The notes beneath the pieces were generated by a model, which was not told where the DNA came from, made no database searches, and worked only from the letters and a program-made list of their open reading frames with translations. DNA of 64,000 bases, from positions 1,674,001-1,738,000 of the forward strand of contig NZ_CADCWQ010000001.1 in the NCBI RefSeq assembly GCF_902806455.1, read 5' to 3'. Positions within the stretch are counted from its first letter, which is position 1; each line of letters opens with the position of its first letter. Shown here one piece after another: positions 18,012 through 27,237 of this stretch. Both the position numbers and the translations under genes were made by a program. This DNA comes from Virgibacillus doumboii (GTDB lineage: Bacteria; Bacillota; Bacilli; Bacillales; Amphibacillaceae).

Positions 18012-19058
18012 TTGTTATTTGATCGTATTGTGATATTATGCAGCTCGCAATTTAAAAATGGGCGAAGTGTTTCCGCAATCTACCATCTGCTTAAAGGAAA
18101 AAGATCAATTCAAACGGTTCAGGATGCTCATATTTATAGGCTTGATAATTATTATGGAATTTACAAAACGTTACGCAAACAGGATTTTGATGAACAAATA
18201 AATAAATTAGTTTCAAATAATCTGATATTGTTAGATGGTGAGTCCACTGCAAAACCTGCTGATTCAGGTTATAAATTGCTTGAGGAAACTGAAGATTGCG
18301 TTCCATTAAGTTATTTCAACGGAATGAAGTATTACAACTCAACACAACTGTTTTTTGAGAGATTAATGCTGTTAATACAAACAGTAACCAATAGCGTCAA
18401 AGGTAATCTTAACTTTATTCCCGTTGTTGATAAACCAGTAATAACAGGATGGGTGAAAAAAAGATACTTTAATGTGAGGCAATATCAAAAGCAGTATCTG
18501 AATCACATTCATGATGAATTATATACGCTATTAAACTGTTTTTCTGATCGGGAGGCAAGTATGTTCGTCGATTGCATCACCGGATTCAGGCATTATGGAA
18601 TGAGCACTTATCAACTTGCTGACCACTATGAGGTCTGCAGAATTAATGTACCTTTGATTCTGACTGCAGTAATCCAGCAAATGTTAAGTATGATTGAGCA
18701 TGAAAAAGGGAAATACCCATTGTTATCATCCATTTTGAGTGACATGGTGGAAGATTCAAAGCTTACTAAGTCAGCACAAAGAACAAACGAACTGTTACGA
18801 AAGCAATATTCTGCCGAAGAAATAGCCGCCATGCGTAACTTGAAACTGAATACAATCTATGATCATCTGGTGGAAATAGCACTTTATGACAGTCAATTCC
18901 CGCTTGAAACTTACATAGATGAACAGCAGCGGCAGGAAATTTTAACTGCGGTTAATAAACTAAATTCATATAAATTAAAAGAGATTAAACAGGAAATAGA
19001 TGAGCGTATCAGCTATTTTCAAATTCGACTGGTTTTAGCTGTTGAAAAAATATCCTAA
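18012..19058 (+). CDS. ypbB: Helix-turn-helix domain protein YpbB
   Basis: A 348-aa protein counterpart of B. subtilis YpbB. SIQTVQDAHIYRL and a C-terminal helicase-associated helix-turn-helix (SAEEIAAMRNLKLNTIYDHL) are recognisable. I chose the TTG at 18012 because AAAGGAG ends eight bases before it; the frame opens 54 bases earlier without such a site. It directly precedes the helicase gene recS, and the same two-gene unit occurs in many Bacillaceae, so a role with the helicase is likely but unproven. Confidence 0.8.
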   Translation: MLFDRIVILCSSQFKNGRSVSAIYHLLKGKRSIQTVQDAHIYRLDNYYGIYKTLRKQDFDEQINKLVSNNLILLDGESTAKPADSGYKLLEETEDCVPLSYFNGMKYYNSTQLFFERLMLLIQTVTNSVKGNLNFIPVVDKPVITGWVKKRYFNVRQYQKQYLNHIHDELYTLLNCFSDREASMFVDCITGFRHYGMSTYQLADHYEVCRINVPLILTAVIQQMLSMIEHEKGKYPLLSSILSDMVEDSKLTKSAQRTNELLRKQYSAEEIAAMRNLKLNTIYDHLVEIALYDSQFPLETYIDEQQRQEILTAVNKLNSYKLKEIKQEIDERISYFQIRLVLAVEKIS

Positions 19059-19071
19059 TCAGGTGATCAAA

Positions 19072-20616
19072 TTGACTGTCAACTTACTTGATAAACAACA
19101 CTTAAAAAAATTTAATATTGAATCGTTTCGTCCGGGACAACAGGAAATTATACAAGATGTTCTTCAGGGTAATGATGTATTAGGGATTTTACCGACGGGT
19201 TCAGGGAAATCTCTTTGTTATCAACTTCCTGCCAGTATTTTTGATGGAATAACCATCGTAGTTTCACCACTGATATCGCTGATGCAGGATCAGGTAAAAC
19301 AATTAAAATCAACAGGCTTTAAGGCTGTTGCTGCCTTAAACAGCTTTATGGAACCACGGAATAAAAAACGTGTTTTAAGTCATCTGGATGAATATAAATT
19401 GATTTATGTTTCACCGGAATTGCTGCAGCAAAGGGAAATGACAGATCGTTTGAAATCTGTAAAAATCAGTTTGTTTGTAATCGATGAAGCTCATTGTATT
19501 TCACAGTGGGGACATGAGTTCAGACCGGATTATTTACGTCTTGATGCGGTACTGAATACACTGAATAATCCGCCTGTTCTTGCATTAAGTGCTACAGCAA
19601 CAATAGAAGTACAGGACGATATTATTGGTTCGTTAAGCAGGCCTGCTATGGTCAAACATATTTATCCTGTGGACCGTGAAAACATTATATTTTCCATTCA
19701 AAAAGTTAGTGGTGACTCCGGGAAACGAAATATCATTGTCAACATTCTGGAAAATTATCGTGTACCAACATTGATTTATTTCTCAAGCAGGCAAAAGACA
19801 GAGGAAATTGCTGCCTTCTTATCCGAAAACGTTCCCTCACACCGTATAGCTTTTTATCATGGGGGAATGGATCAATTGGACCGGGTTACCATCCAGCAGC
19901 AATTTATGAATGACCAACTGGATGTGATTTGTTGTACTAGTGCTTTTGGAATGGGAATCAACAAGCATAATATTCGTTTGGTTATTCATTATCACTTTCC
20001 TTTACAGACTGAATCCTTTGTTCAGGAAGTTGGACGGGCAGGACGTGATGGGATATCAAGTGTGAGTCTTTTGCTTTACGCACCGGATGATGCTCAAATT
20101 CCAAATTCCATTATTGAAAACGAATTGCCGTCTGAAGATGCATTACATCAAATATTCAGCAGACTTTACCAACTGTACCGGCAGTCACCAATTCTTCCAC
20201 CGGTTCATCAGCTTGAACAGGAATTACAATTAAGTGAAACACAGTGGCGATTTTTACACTATCAACTGGAGAAGCATGGTATGATTAAAGAAATTGAGAT
20301 TATCTACCAGAAAGACAAATGGATTAAATCATTGCACGATATTAGCGAGTTGATAACAAACAGAAAATTTTTGAAAGGACAAAAATTGAATGAGATGGTC
20401 AATTGGATTCATCAGGATGAATGCTTACGGGAGCATATTTATAAAGGGTTTCAGGATGGATTTAAGACACCAATAGACTGGTGCTGTTCCAATTGTGGTT
20501 TTGATTTTACTGAGTGGAATCCAGCACAAACTGAAATCAGGCATTCACAATTTACCTGGAAAAACAAATTAAAGAAATTACTGTTGGTTGGAGATAGTGA
20601 TGACAAAACAAAGTGA
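19072..20616 (+). CDS. recS: RecQ-family ATP-dependent DNA helicase (RecS type)
   Basis: A superfamily 2 helicase of about 514 aa. Motif I is GILPTGSGKS, motif II VIDEAHCISQWGHEFRPDY, motif V-VI includes GRAGRDG, and a Cys-rich C-terminal segment (WCCSNCGFDF) recalls the zinc-binding region. There is no HRDC domain, and size and position next to ypbB match YpbC/RecS rather than full-length RecQ (YocI) of B. subtilis. RecS acts in replication-fork repair. I chose the TTG at 19072, preceded by AGGTGATC; a TTG at 19042 inside ypbB is the alternative. Confidence 0.88.
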   Translation: MTVNLLDKQHLKKFNIESFRPGQQEIIQDVLQGNDVLGILPTGSGKSLCYQLPASIFDGITIVVSPLISLMQDQVKQLKSTGFKAVAALNSFMEPRNKKRVLSHLDEYKLIYVSPELLQQREMTDRLKSVKISLFVIDEAHCISQWGHEFRPDYLRLDAVLNTLNNPPVLALSATATIEVQDDIIGSLSRPAMVKHIYPVDRENIIFSIQKVSGDSGKRNIIVNILENYRVPTLIYFSSRQKTEEIAAFLSENVPSHRIAFYHGGMDQLDRVTIQQQFMNDQLDVICCTSAFGMGINKHNIRLVIHYHFPLQTESFVQEVGRAGRDGISSVSLLLYAPDDAQIPNSIIENELPSEDALHQIFSRLYQLYRQSPILPPVHQLEQELQLSETQWRFLHYQLEKHGMIKEIEIIYQKDKWIKSLHDISELITNRKFLKGQKLNEMVNWIHQDECLREHIYKGFQDGFKTPIDWCCSNCGFDFTEWNPAQTEIRHSQFTWKNKLKKLLLVGDSDDKTK

Positions 20617-21187
20617 GATAATAAAGCAACTGACTGATGAAGAGTTAACTAAACAATTATATTTTTCTCAAGTTTTATTACTGGTTGTAAGTTTTCTGTT
20701 AAGCTTGTTCTTTTTTGACACGATAGCGGAATGGCTCACATACTTCCATTTCGATGTGTACGAAGTCGCATATTATGGTTTGCTGCCAGGTCTGATTATC
20801 GTTACGATTGATATTGTTCTCATCTATATTTTTCCCAAAAAATACTATGATGATGGGGGAATAAATGATAGAATTTTTAAAAACCGCTCTATTGGTGGAA
20901 TTTTTGTACTTGCATTACTTGTTGCAATTACAGAAGAACTTCTGTTCAGAGGAGTAATTCAAACAACATTCGGGTATTTCATTGCAAGTGTACTTTTTGC
21001 AGTAGTACATATACGGTATTTAAAAAAACCGGTTTTATTGATTTCAGTTCTAGTTGTAAGCTTTTATATTGGTTATATTTTTGTGCTTACGGAAAATCTG
21101 GTCGTCACAATCACTGCTCATTTTATTGTGGATTTTTTATTGGGAGCAGTAATTCGCTTCAAAAGTGGGGTGCTGTATAATGAGTAA
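20600..21187 (+). CDS. ypbD: CPBP-family intramembrane metalloprotease YpbD
   Basis: A 195-aa polytopic membrane protein of the CAAX-protease/bacteriocin-processing (Abi) family. The glutamate pair plus arginine (EELLFRG), the histidine in FAVVHIRY and the later HFIVDF are the family's three active-site motifs. Five or six hydrophobic segments are present. The ATG overlaps the end of recS by 17 bases and is preceded by TGGAGA. Substrates are unknown; prenylated CAAX proteins do not occur in bacteria. Confidence 0.82.
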   Translation: MTKQSEIIKQLTDEELTKQLYFSQVLLLVVSFLLSLFFFDTIAEWLTYFHFDVYEVAYYGLLPGLIIVTIDIVLIYIFPKKYYDDGGINDRIFKNRSIGGIFVLALLVAITEELLFRGVIQTTFGYFIASVLFAVVHIRYLKKPVLLISVLVVSFYIGYIFVLTENLVVTITAHFIVDFLLGAVIRFKSGVLYNE

Positions 21188-21503
21188 TCAAACGAAGGAT
21201 TATGAGGAACATACGGATGAATTGCGAAATCTGTTGGATGAGGTGCAGGGCAGTTCCGAAAAGCCTTTACCTGAAGAAAATGATGATAAGGAAGAAACTA
21301 ATGATACAGATGAACGTGAAGTTGATATATTAAATCTGCCTCCCAGAAAAGAGGTACACAACAGTGACAATGGCCGAGTACATTTTAAATTCAGTGGTGC
21401 ATTACTAAGACTGATTTTTGTTATTGTTATAATTGTTCTTGTAGTGGGGGGATCCTATATACTTCTTGGGGACGAGCTTATAGAGATTTATAATTCTTTC
21501 TAA
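21180..21503 (+). CDS. Single-span membrane protein at the ypbE position
   Basis: A 107-aa protein: an acidic, Glu/Asp-rich cytoplasmic half, then one membrane helix (RLIFVIVIIVLVVGGSYILL) and only about a dozen residues outside. Its place after ypbD corresponds to ypbE of B. subtilis, but YpbE carries a C-terminal LysM cell-wall-binding domain that is absent here; the frame ends cleanly at TAA. It overlaps the ypbD stop by eight bases. Shared ancestry is suggested by position and the acidic/membrane layout only. Confidence 0.6.
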   Translation: MSNQTKDYEEHTDELRNLLDEVQGSSEKPLPEENDDKEETNDTDEREVDILNLPPRKEVHNSDNGRVHFKFSGALLRLIFVIVIIVLVVGGSYILLGDELIEIYNSF

Positions 21504-21682
21504 TAAATTTGGTTTTTTCTAATGGAATCTTCTTTTGTTTGGTATATGAAGATTCCATTTTAATTTGTCCAATTTATCTATTCCTTCCTGTACCACAGTC
21601 ACTCTTTCAAGTTCTAACTTCAGCATGGAAGCATATGTATGTAATTGGAACAAAAATATTTTACAACAGGATGGGTGATAAA

Positions 21683-23812
21683 ATGGATAAGGATAAAGAT
21701 AATGAAAGAAATCCTAAACGGCCCGAAAACAGCAAAGAACCCAATAATGAGAGGACACCTGACGACAAAAGGCGGCCTTTCTACGACGAGAAAGATGCAG
21801 AACTGGAAAAATACCGTGAAAAAAATACTGGTCCAGGCAAGAAATTAACAAGTGATGCCGGTTTAAAAATTTCGGAAGACAACTGGTCGTTACGAGCGGG
21901 AAGACGTGGACCGACACTATTTCAGGACTTTCACTTTTACAAAAAACAGTCGCATTTTAACAGGGAACGGATCCCGGAAAAAGTAGTTCACGCACGAGGT
22001 GACGGGGCATATGGTGAATTTGAGTTATATAAATCCATGCGTCATGTCACAAGAGCCGATTTTTTACAGGAACCCGGAAGCAAAACGCCTGTGTTTGTCC
22101 GATTTTCCAACTTTATCGGAAGTAAAGGTTCCAAAGATACAGCAATCGATATACGCGGATTTGCAACCAAGTTTTACACACAAGAAGGAAATTATGATAT
22201 GCTGGCACTCTCATTTGCAGTCTTTGCGGTCATGGACGCGATGAAATTTGCAGATTTTACACATGCGGTAAAACCGAGTCCAATAACGGGCATTCCGCAA
22301 GCCACTGTTGCACACGATACTGCCTGGGACTATATCGCCAATAACCAGGAAATTGCACATTTCGTGATGTGGCTTATGTCCGACAGGGGCCGGCCAAGAA
22401 GCTGGCGCATGATGGAAGCCTGGCCAGTTAATACATTCCGGTTTATTAACGAACATGGTAAATCGACCTTTGTCCGATTTGTCTGGAAGCCTCTGCTCGG
22501 CGTCCATTCCCTGCTGTTGGATGAAGCAAATATAATCGGCGGAGTGGATCCGGATTTCCATCGACGGGACCTAAAAAACGCAATTAGGAGTGGGGCATAT
22601 CCTGAATATGAATTGGGTGTGCAGCTGATTGATGAAGGCGATCAGTATAAATATGATTTTGACATTCTGGATGATACTAAACTCTGGCCGGAAGAAGTCA
22701 TTCCAGTTGAAATCATTGGTAAAATGACGTTGAATCGACTTGTTGATAATTTCTTTGCAGAAGAAGAGCAGGCATCATTTGACCCGGCAACAGTAGTCCC
22801 GGGAATTGACTTTACGGATGATCCCGTCCTGCAGGGTAGATCGTTTGCCTACAGAGATACGGATTACCACCGGCTTGGCACGGGAAATATTAATAATATA
22901 CCAGTGAACCAGCCGATCAGTGAAAAGAATGTTAACCAGCGGCAAGGATATGTGCGACACCGGATCGATGTTGACGAGGTAACTTATCGTAATAATTCGT
23001 TAGCTGACAATACACCAGCAGAAACCCCGCCAGAACAAGGAGGCTATGCGCATTATCCAGAAGAAGTCCATGGACACAAGACAAGAGAACGCCCGGGTGA
23101 GTCATTCTTTGATTTCTTTTCACAGCCAAGACTCTTTTGGAATAGCATGACACCTGGTGAGAAGCAGCGCATCGTGGAGACATTCAGCTTCCATCTGGGA
23201 TATGTTAAAAGTAAATCCATCCGGCAGCAGAACGTTGAAATGTGGGCTAACGTGGATCGAGATATGGCATGTCAAATTGCTGAAAATATTGGAGTTGATC
23301 CGCCGACGGGATCACAGGTACCGGTTTCGGCAAGTTCTCCTGCTCTGAGTACGGCTACTACTCCGCACTATGCCTATACACAAAATGTTGCTGTGTTGAT
23401 TGGCAATGGATTCAATGGTGAGGAGGTAAGACACACACTTAACGTCCTGAAAAAATATGGTGTGTTTGTAAATGTTTTAAGTGAAAACCTTGGTACAGTT
23501 GTTGGGGACGATGGTACAAGAATTGAAGTTGATAAGCCATTTGTGTCAACATATCCTGTTTTATTTGACTCAATTTATGTTGTTGGTGGAAGAACCGATA
23601 ATCAGGCAAAGTTCCATCAGGACCTGATGCACTTCATCCGTGAACAATATAAACACTATAAACCAATTGGTGTTGCAACAACCGCCATGTCTTATTTTAA
23701 ATCGATAGAAGAGAATAACCTGGCTGGTGTTGTTTTTGCTGGTAACAATCCAAACTTCGCTAAATATTATGTCGCTGCAGTTGCACAGCAGCGTTTCTTT
23801 GAACGAACATAG
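21683..23812 (+). CDS. Large-subunit (clade 2) catalase-like haem protein with altered distal site
   Basis: A 709-aa protein with the layout of large catalases: a hydrophilic N-terminal arm, the haem catalase core (about residues 40-500) and a C-terminal flavodoxin/GATase1-like domain (about 555-709, [15 protein letters not shown]). Distal His103 (VVHARG), the VRFS serine and proximal Tyr390 with Arg386 (GRSFAYRDT) are kept. The near-invariant VGNN loop with the catalytic asparagine reads LALS (174-177), the arginine of PERVVH is Lys, and the usual EGFGVHTFR is EAWPVNTFR. Peroxide dismutation may therefore be weak or changed. ATG chosen after GGGTGAT. KatE of B. subtilis is the nearest relative I recognise. 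Confidence 0.85.
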   Translation: MDKDKDNERNPKRPENSKEPNNERTPDDKRRPFYDEKDAELEKYREKNTGPGKKLTSDAGLKISEDNWSLRAGRRGPTLFQDFHFYKKQSHFNRERIPEKVVHARGDGAYGEFELYKSMRHVTRADFLQEPGSKTPVFVRFSNFIGSKGSKDTAIDIRGFATKFYTQEGNYDMLALSFAVFAVMDAMKFADFTHAVKPSPITGIPQATVAHDTAWDYIANNQEIAHFVMWLMSDRGRPRSWRMMEAWPVNTFRFINEHGKSTFVRFVWKPLLGVHSLLLDEANIIGGVDPDFHRRDLKNAIRSGAYPEYELGVQLIDEGDQYKYDFDILDDTKLWPEEVIPVEIIGKMTLNRLVDNFFAEEEQASFDPATVVPGIDFTDDPVLQGRSFAYRDTDYHRLGTGNINNIPVNQPISEKNVNQRQGYVRHRIDVDEVTYRNNSLADNTPAETPPEQGGYAHYPEEVHGHKTRERPGESFFDFFSQPRLFWNSMTPGEKQRIVETFSFHLGYVKSKSIRQQNVEMWANVDRDMACQIAENIGVDPPTGSQVPVSASSPALSTATTPHYAYTQNVAVLIGNGFNGEEVRHTLNVLKKYGVFVNVLSENLGTVVGDDGTRIEVDKPFVSTYPVLFDSIYVVGGRTDNQAKFHQDLMHFIREQYKHYKPIGVATTAMSYFKSIEENNLAGVVFAGNNPNFAKYYVAAVAQQRFFERT

Positions 23813-23838
23813 AGCTGTTAATAGGATGATCTGAATGG

Positions 23839-23873
23839 GTTTCCCCATGAAAATATGGGGAAGCTTTTTTATT
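23839..23873 (+). terminator. Terminator of the catalase gene
   Basis: GTTTCCCCAT and ATGGGGAAGC pair around a short A-rich loop, followed by TTTTTTATTT. Confidence 0.85.
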
Positions 23874-24195
23874 TAATTACTAACATGTCAACACAAATTC
23901 TGTATATACTGGGGTGTGAGTCCTAATGATTTCTGTATTCTTCCAGTTAAATAATTCAGTATTGTACTATAATGACGAGAAACATGATACTATTTAAAAT
24001 AATTAGTTTTGGTGTTCACATCAACTGGAAATACAAAATATTTCTGGATATGTTATAGACTTAGGATCTCATCCGCTAACCTTAACGGTATATTGTAATC
24101 AATTCCATTGATCATGTTTGTTGTATTTGCAAATAAGTGATCGGAATCAAATAGCCTTATTTTTACAAAAAAGCTGTCGGAAAGGAAGACTTTTA
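23874..24195. other. Intergenic region without recognisable element
   Basis: About 320 bases between the catalase terminator and ypbG. It holds AT-rich sequence, a lone TATAAT near 23966 without a convincing -35, and no frame with a good ribosome binding site. Confidence 0.4.
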
Positions 24196-24963
24196 GTGGC
24201 ATTCATAATATCCGTCTTTATAATCGTATTAACATTATTGATATTCTATATGGTTTATACAGCACATCATGATACAATTGATTATCGGACAATCCATGAC
24301 ACGAAAATAAAATCTTCATTCCGTTTATTTTTCATATCTGACATTCACCGAAGAACGTTAAAAAAGGATACACTAAATGACATTGGTGAGAAAATTGACA
24401 TTGTTGTTATAGGCGGTGACCTGACAGAAAAAGGCGTTCCGATCGAACGAACAAGAGATAACATTCGGAAGTTGAAGCTACTGAACGCACCGATTTATTT
24501 TGTATGGGGGAATAACGATTATGAGGCATTCCCAAATAGAATTTACGAACTGTTAATTGAAGAAGAAGTAATTATTTTGGCAAACCAGAATGATGATATA
24601 ACAATAAATAATAATAAAGTTAGCCTTATCGGACTTGACTGCTGCCAATATCGCGAGGCCAGACTTGATCTTGCTATGGCAAATGCAGAAGGTGAATATA
24701 ATATTCTGCTGACACATGCCCCAAGTGCATTTTATGACCTGGATGAAGAATCGCAGAATAAACTTGATGTCGTTTTAGCAGGTCATACACATGGAGGACA
24801 AATTCGAATTTTAGGATTTGGATTTTTTGAAAGAGGCGGATTGACCAAATTACATAATACAACTATTATAGTCAGCGAAGGCTATGGGTACACGAGATTG
24901 CCTTTTCGTCTCGGTACAAAATCAGAATGTCATGTATTAACATTTATACAAACGAAAATGTAA
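24196..24963 (+). CDS. ypbG: Membrane-anchored calcineurin-like metallophosphoesterase
   Basis: A 255-aa protein with one N-terminal anchor helix followed by a metallophosphoesterase fold. Metal-binding motifs are DIHRR (D-x-H), GGDLTEKG (GD), GNNDYE (GNxD), LLTHAPS and AGHTHGGQ (GHTH). The GTG start has AAAGGAAG seven bases upstream; the frame runs further 5' without a start signal. It matches YpbG of B. subtilis by size and by its place just before mecB. The substrate is unknown. Confidence 0.8.
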   Translation: MAFIISVFIIVLTLLIFYMVYTAHHDTIDYRTIHDTKIKSSFRLFFISDIHRRTLKKDTLNDIGEKIDIVVIGGDLTEKGVPIERTRDNIRKLKLLNAPIYFVWGNNDYEAFPNRIYELLIEEEVIILANQNDDITINNNKVSLIGLDCCQYREARLDLAMANAEGEYNILLTHAPSAFYDLDEESQNKLDVVLAGHTHGGQIRILGFGFFERGGLTKLHNTTIIVSEGYGYTRLPFRLGTKSECHVLTFIQTKM

Positions 24964-25071
24964 TGTTCAACAATTGCGTTTATGGCATATAGTATAGTAA
25001 AGAATATTGTGCGAGTTTTTACTTTAAAAATAGTAACACTGCTTTAAAATGGGTATTAAGGAGGATGCTGT

Positions 25072-25656
25072 ATGCGTATTGAACGGGTCTCCGAGAATCA
25101 ATTTACGATTTTTTTAACGTTTGATGATTTAATTGACCGTGGTTTTACAAAAGAGGATTTATGGTATGATGCCGCAAATGTCAAGACCTTGTTTAGCGAT
25201 ATGATGTATGAAGCCAGTACCGAACTGGATTTTGAGCTGGAAGGTGAACTGCTTGTTCAAGTACACTTGATGCAAGCACAGGGGATGCATGTTATTGTTA
25301 CACAAAAAATTGAAAATACAAGTTGGGATGAGGACTTCATTGAAATGAAAGTGACATTGGATGAAAGTAAGGAATTGATATTCTCCTTTGACGATTTTGA
25401 AGATATTATCCGGGTAACGCCATATTTATCATCATTTAATATGGAGGGCGGGCAAGTTTACTACTTGGATAACCGGTATTATATGTTGTTGCATGATAGT
25501 GAGCTTTTTTCCAAAAATAAGGAAAATATAATAGCCATCATGTCCGAGTTTTCTATTCCAAGCATTATTACATCACATCGATTGAAGGAATATGGAAAGG
25601 TAATATTACAGGAATATGCTGTCAGACAGATTATAAGCACGTTTTATGACCGCTAA
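25072..25656 (+). CDS. mecB: Adaptor protein MecB (YpbH), MecA family
   Basis: A 194-aa adaptor of the MecA family that delivers substrates to the ClpC/ClpP protease. The N-terminal substrate-binding domain begins MRIERVSENQFTIFLTFDDL, an acidic linker follows, and the C-terminal Clp-binding domain has the YYLDNRYYMLL segment. Size and position (ypbG-ypbH-gudB order) indicate YpbH/MecB rather than MecA, which normally lies near the oligopeptide permease. AAGGAGGATGC precedes the ATG. Confidence 0.88.
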   Translation: MRIERVSENQFTIFLTFDDLIDRGFTKEDLWYDAANVKTLFSDMMYEASTELDFELEGELLVQVHLMQAQGMHVIVTQKIENTSWDEDFIEMKVTLDESKELIFSFDDFEDIIRVTPYLSSFNMEGGQVYYLDNRYYMLLHDSELFSKNKENIIAIMSEFSIPSIITSHRLKEYGKVILQEYAVRQIISTFYDR

Positions 25657-25679
25657 GGTATCAGGTTTGAAATAAGGAA

Positions 25680-25693
25680 TGACAACGCTTTCG
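25680..25693 (+). promoter_or_regulatory. cre-like sequence upstream of gudB
   Basis: TGACAACGCTTTCG resembles the CcpA site consensus with about two mismatches, just upstream of the predicted promoter. Carbon catabolite control of glutamate dehydrogenase is known for rocG in B. subtilis, so a role here is plausible but unproven. Confidence 0.35.
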
Positions 25694-25723
25694 TATTTTC
25701 CTGAAGAAAATAGATTTATATTA

Positions 25724-25751
25724 TTGCATATTTATTGTGAAGGTGTATACT
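25724..25751 (+). promoter_or_regulatory. Probable SigA promoter of gudB
   Basis: TTGCAT and TATACT are 16 bp apart, about 57 bases before the gudB ATG. Confidence 0.5.
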
Positions 25752-25808
25752 AATCTCTGAGTACAGCTATAATTTAAATATTTTTTTGATAATCTAGGAG
25801 GTAAGTTC

Positions 25809-27089
25809 ATGGTAGCCGATAATGCAGCAGGTTCTACTAAAGAAACGATTGATAAACTGGATGTGTTAAGTTCAACACGAACTGTTGTTAAAAATGCACT
25901 GGAGAAGTTGGGTTACCCTGATGAAGTATTTGAGTTGTTAAAAGACCCTATCCGTATGATGACAGTAAGAATCCCTGTGCGGATGGATGACGGCTCAATT
26001 AAAATCTTCACTGGATACCGTGCTCAACACAATGATGCTGTAGGTCCAACAAAAGGTGGTGTGAGATTCCATCCTGATGTCACTGAAAAAGAAGTGAAAG
26101 CCTTATCAATATGGATGAGCTTAAAAGCAGGTATTGTTGACTTGCCATATGGTGGAGGTAAGGGTGGTATTGTTTGTGATCCACGTGAAATGTCATTTCG
26201 GGAATTGGAAGGCATAAGCCGCGGTTATGTTCGTGCTATAAGCCAGATTGTTGGCCCAACAAAAGACATTCCTGCGCCGGATGTATTTACAAACTCTCAG
26301 ATTATGGCCTGGATGCTTGATGAATACAGTCGTATTGATGAATTTAACAGTCCGGGATTTATTACCGGTAAACCGATCGTTCTAGGTGGTTCACATGGAA
26401 GAGAATCTGCTACTGCAAAAGGTGTTACAATCGTTATTAACGAAGCAGCAAAGAAAAAGGGAATTGATGTAAAAGGGGCAAGAGTAGTTGTTCAGGGCTT
26501 TGGTAACGCTGGAAGTTTCCTGTCCAAGTTTTTACATGATGCTGGTGCAAAAGTTGTTGGGATTTCCGATGCATACGGTGCATTGCATGATCCTGATGGT
26601 CTCGATATTGATTATCTTCTTGACCGAAGAGACAGCTTTGGAACAGTTACAAAACTGTTTAATGATACGATAAGCAATGAAGAGTTACTGGAGTTGGACT
26701 GTGATATCCTTGTTCCTGCAGCAGTCGAAAATCAGATTACAGAAGAAAATGCACATCGCATTAAGGCTGATATAGTAGTCGAGGCTGCTAATGGACCAAC
26801 TACATTGGAAGGAACGAAAATATTAACTGAACGTGGCATCCTATTGGTACCGGATGTGTTATCTTCTGCTGGCGGAGTTACTGTATCCTATTTTGAATGG
26901 GTACAAAATAACCAAGGCTATTATTGGGAGGAAGACGAGATTGAAGAAAAACTTCAATCCATCATGGTTAAAGCTTTCAATAATATATATAATACAGCAC
27001 AAACGAGAAGAGTGGATATGCGTCTTGCAGCATATATGATTGGTGTACGTAAAATGGCCGAGGCTGCAAGATTCAGGGGCTGGGTATAG
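25809..27089 (+). CDS. gudB: NAD-specific glutamate dehydrogenase
   Basis: Catabolic glutamate dehydrogenase (426 aa), glutamate to 2-oxoglutarate and ammonia. The active-site lysine lies in PYGGGKGGI, the nucleotide-binding Rossmann motif is VVQGFGNAGS, and the second catalytic aspartate follows in KDIPAPDV. The segment EKEVKALSIWMS has no three-residue duplication, unlike the inactive gudB allele of laboratory B. subtilis 168, so an active enzyme is expected. The mecB-gudB-ypdA order identifies gudB rather than rocG. CTAGGAGGT precedes the ATG. Confidence 0.95.
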   Translation: MVADNAAGSTKETIDKLDVLSSTRTVVKNALEKLGYPDEVFELLKDPIRMMTVRIPVRMDDGSIKIFTGYRAQHNDAVGPTKGGVRFHPDVTEKEVKALSIWMSLKAGIVDLPYGGGKGGIVCDPREMSFRELEGISRGYVRAISQIVGPTKDIPAPDVFTNSQIMAWMLDEYSRIDEFNSPGFITGKPIVLGGSHGRESATAKGVTIVINEAAKKKGIDVKGARVVVQGFGNAGSFLSKFLHDAGAKVVGISDAYGALHDPDGLDIDYLLDRRDSFGTVTKLFNDTISNEELLELDCDILVPAAVENQITEENAHRIKADIVVEAANGPTTLEGTKILTERGILLVPDVLSSAGGVTVSYFEWVQNNQGYYWEEDEIEEKLQSIMVKAFNNIYNTAQTRRVDMRLAAYMIGVRKMAEAARFRGWV

Positions 27090-27157
27090 ATACAATACCG
27101 GGATCAGAAGTTTAAATATTGACTCAACCTTGAAATGTAAAGCGAATTTAATGACGG

Positions 27158-27197
27158 AAAAACTCTTATCATGTATAGTTAGATAGGAGTTTTTTTA
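27158..27197 (+). terminator. Terminator of gudB
   Basis: AAAAACTC-TTATC and GATA-GGAGTTTTT form a stem with one mismatch, followed by T residues. Confidence 0.7.
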
Positions 27198-27237
27198 TGG
27201 TTTAAAGTTTTAAGTAAGTAAAGGAAGTGCTTTAAGG

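Noticed and set aside
21509..21682. A 58-residue N-terminal extension of the catalase
   Set aside because: The extension is hydrophobic and unlike the hydrophilic start of large catalases; the ATG at 21683 has GGGTGAT upstream.
24118..24195. Upstream start for the metallophosphoesterase
   Set aside because: The GTG at 24196 has AAAGGAAG at good distance and gives a normal membrane-anchor start and the YpbG length.
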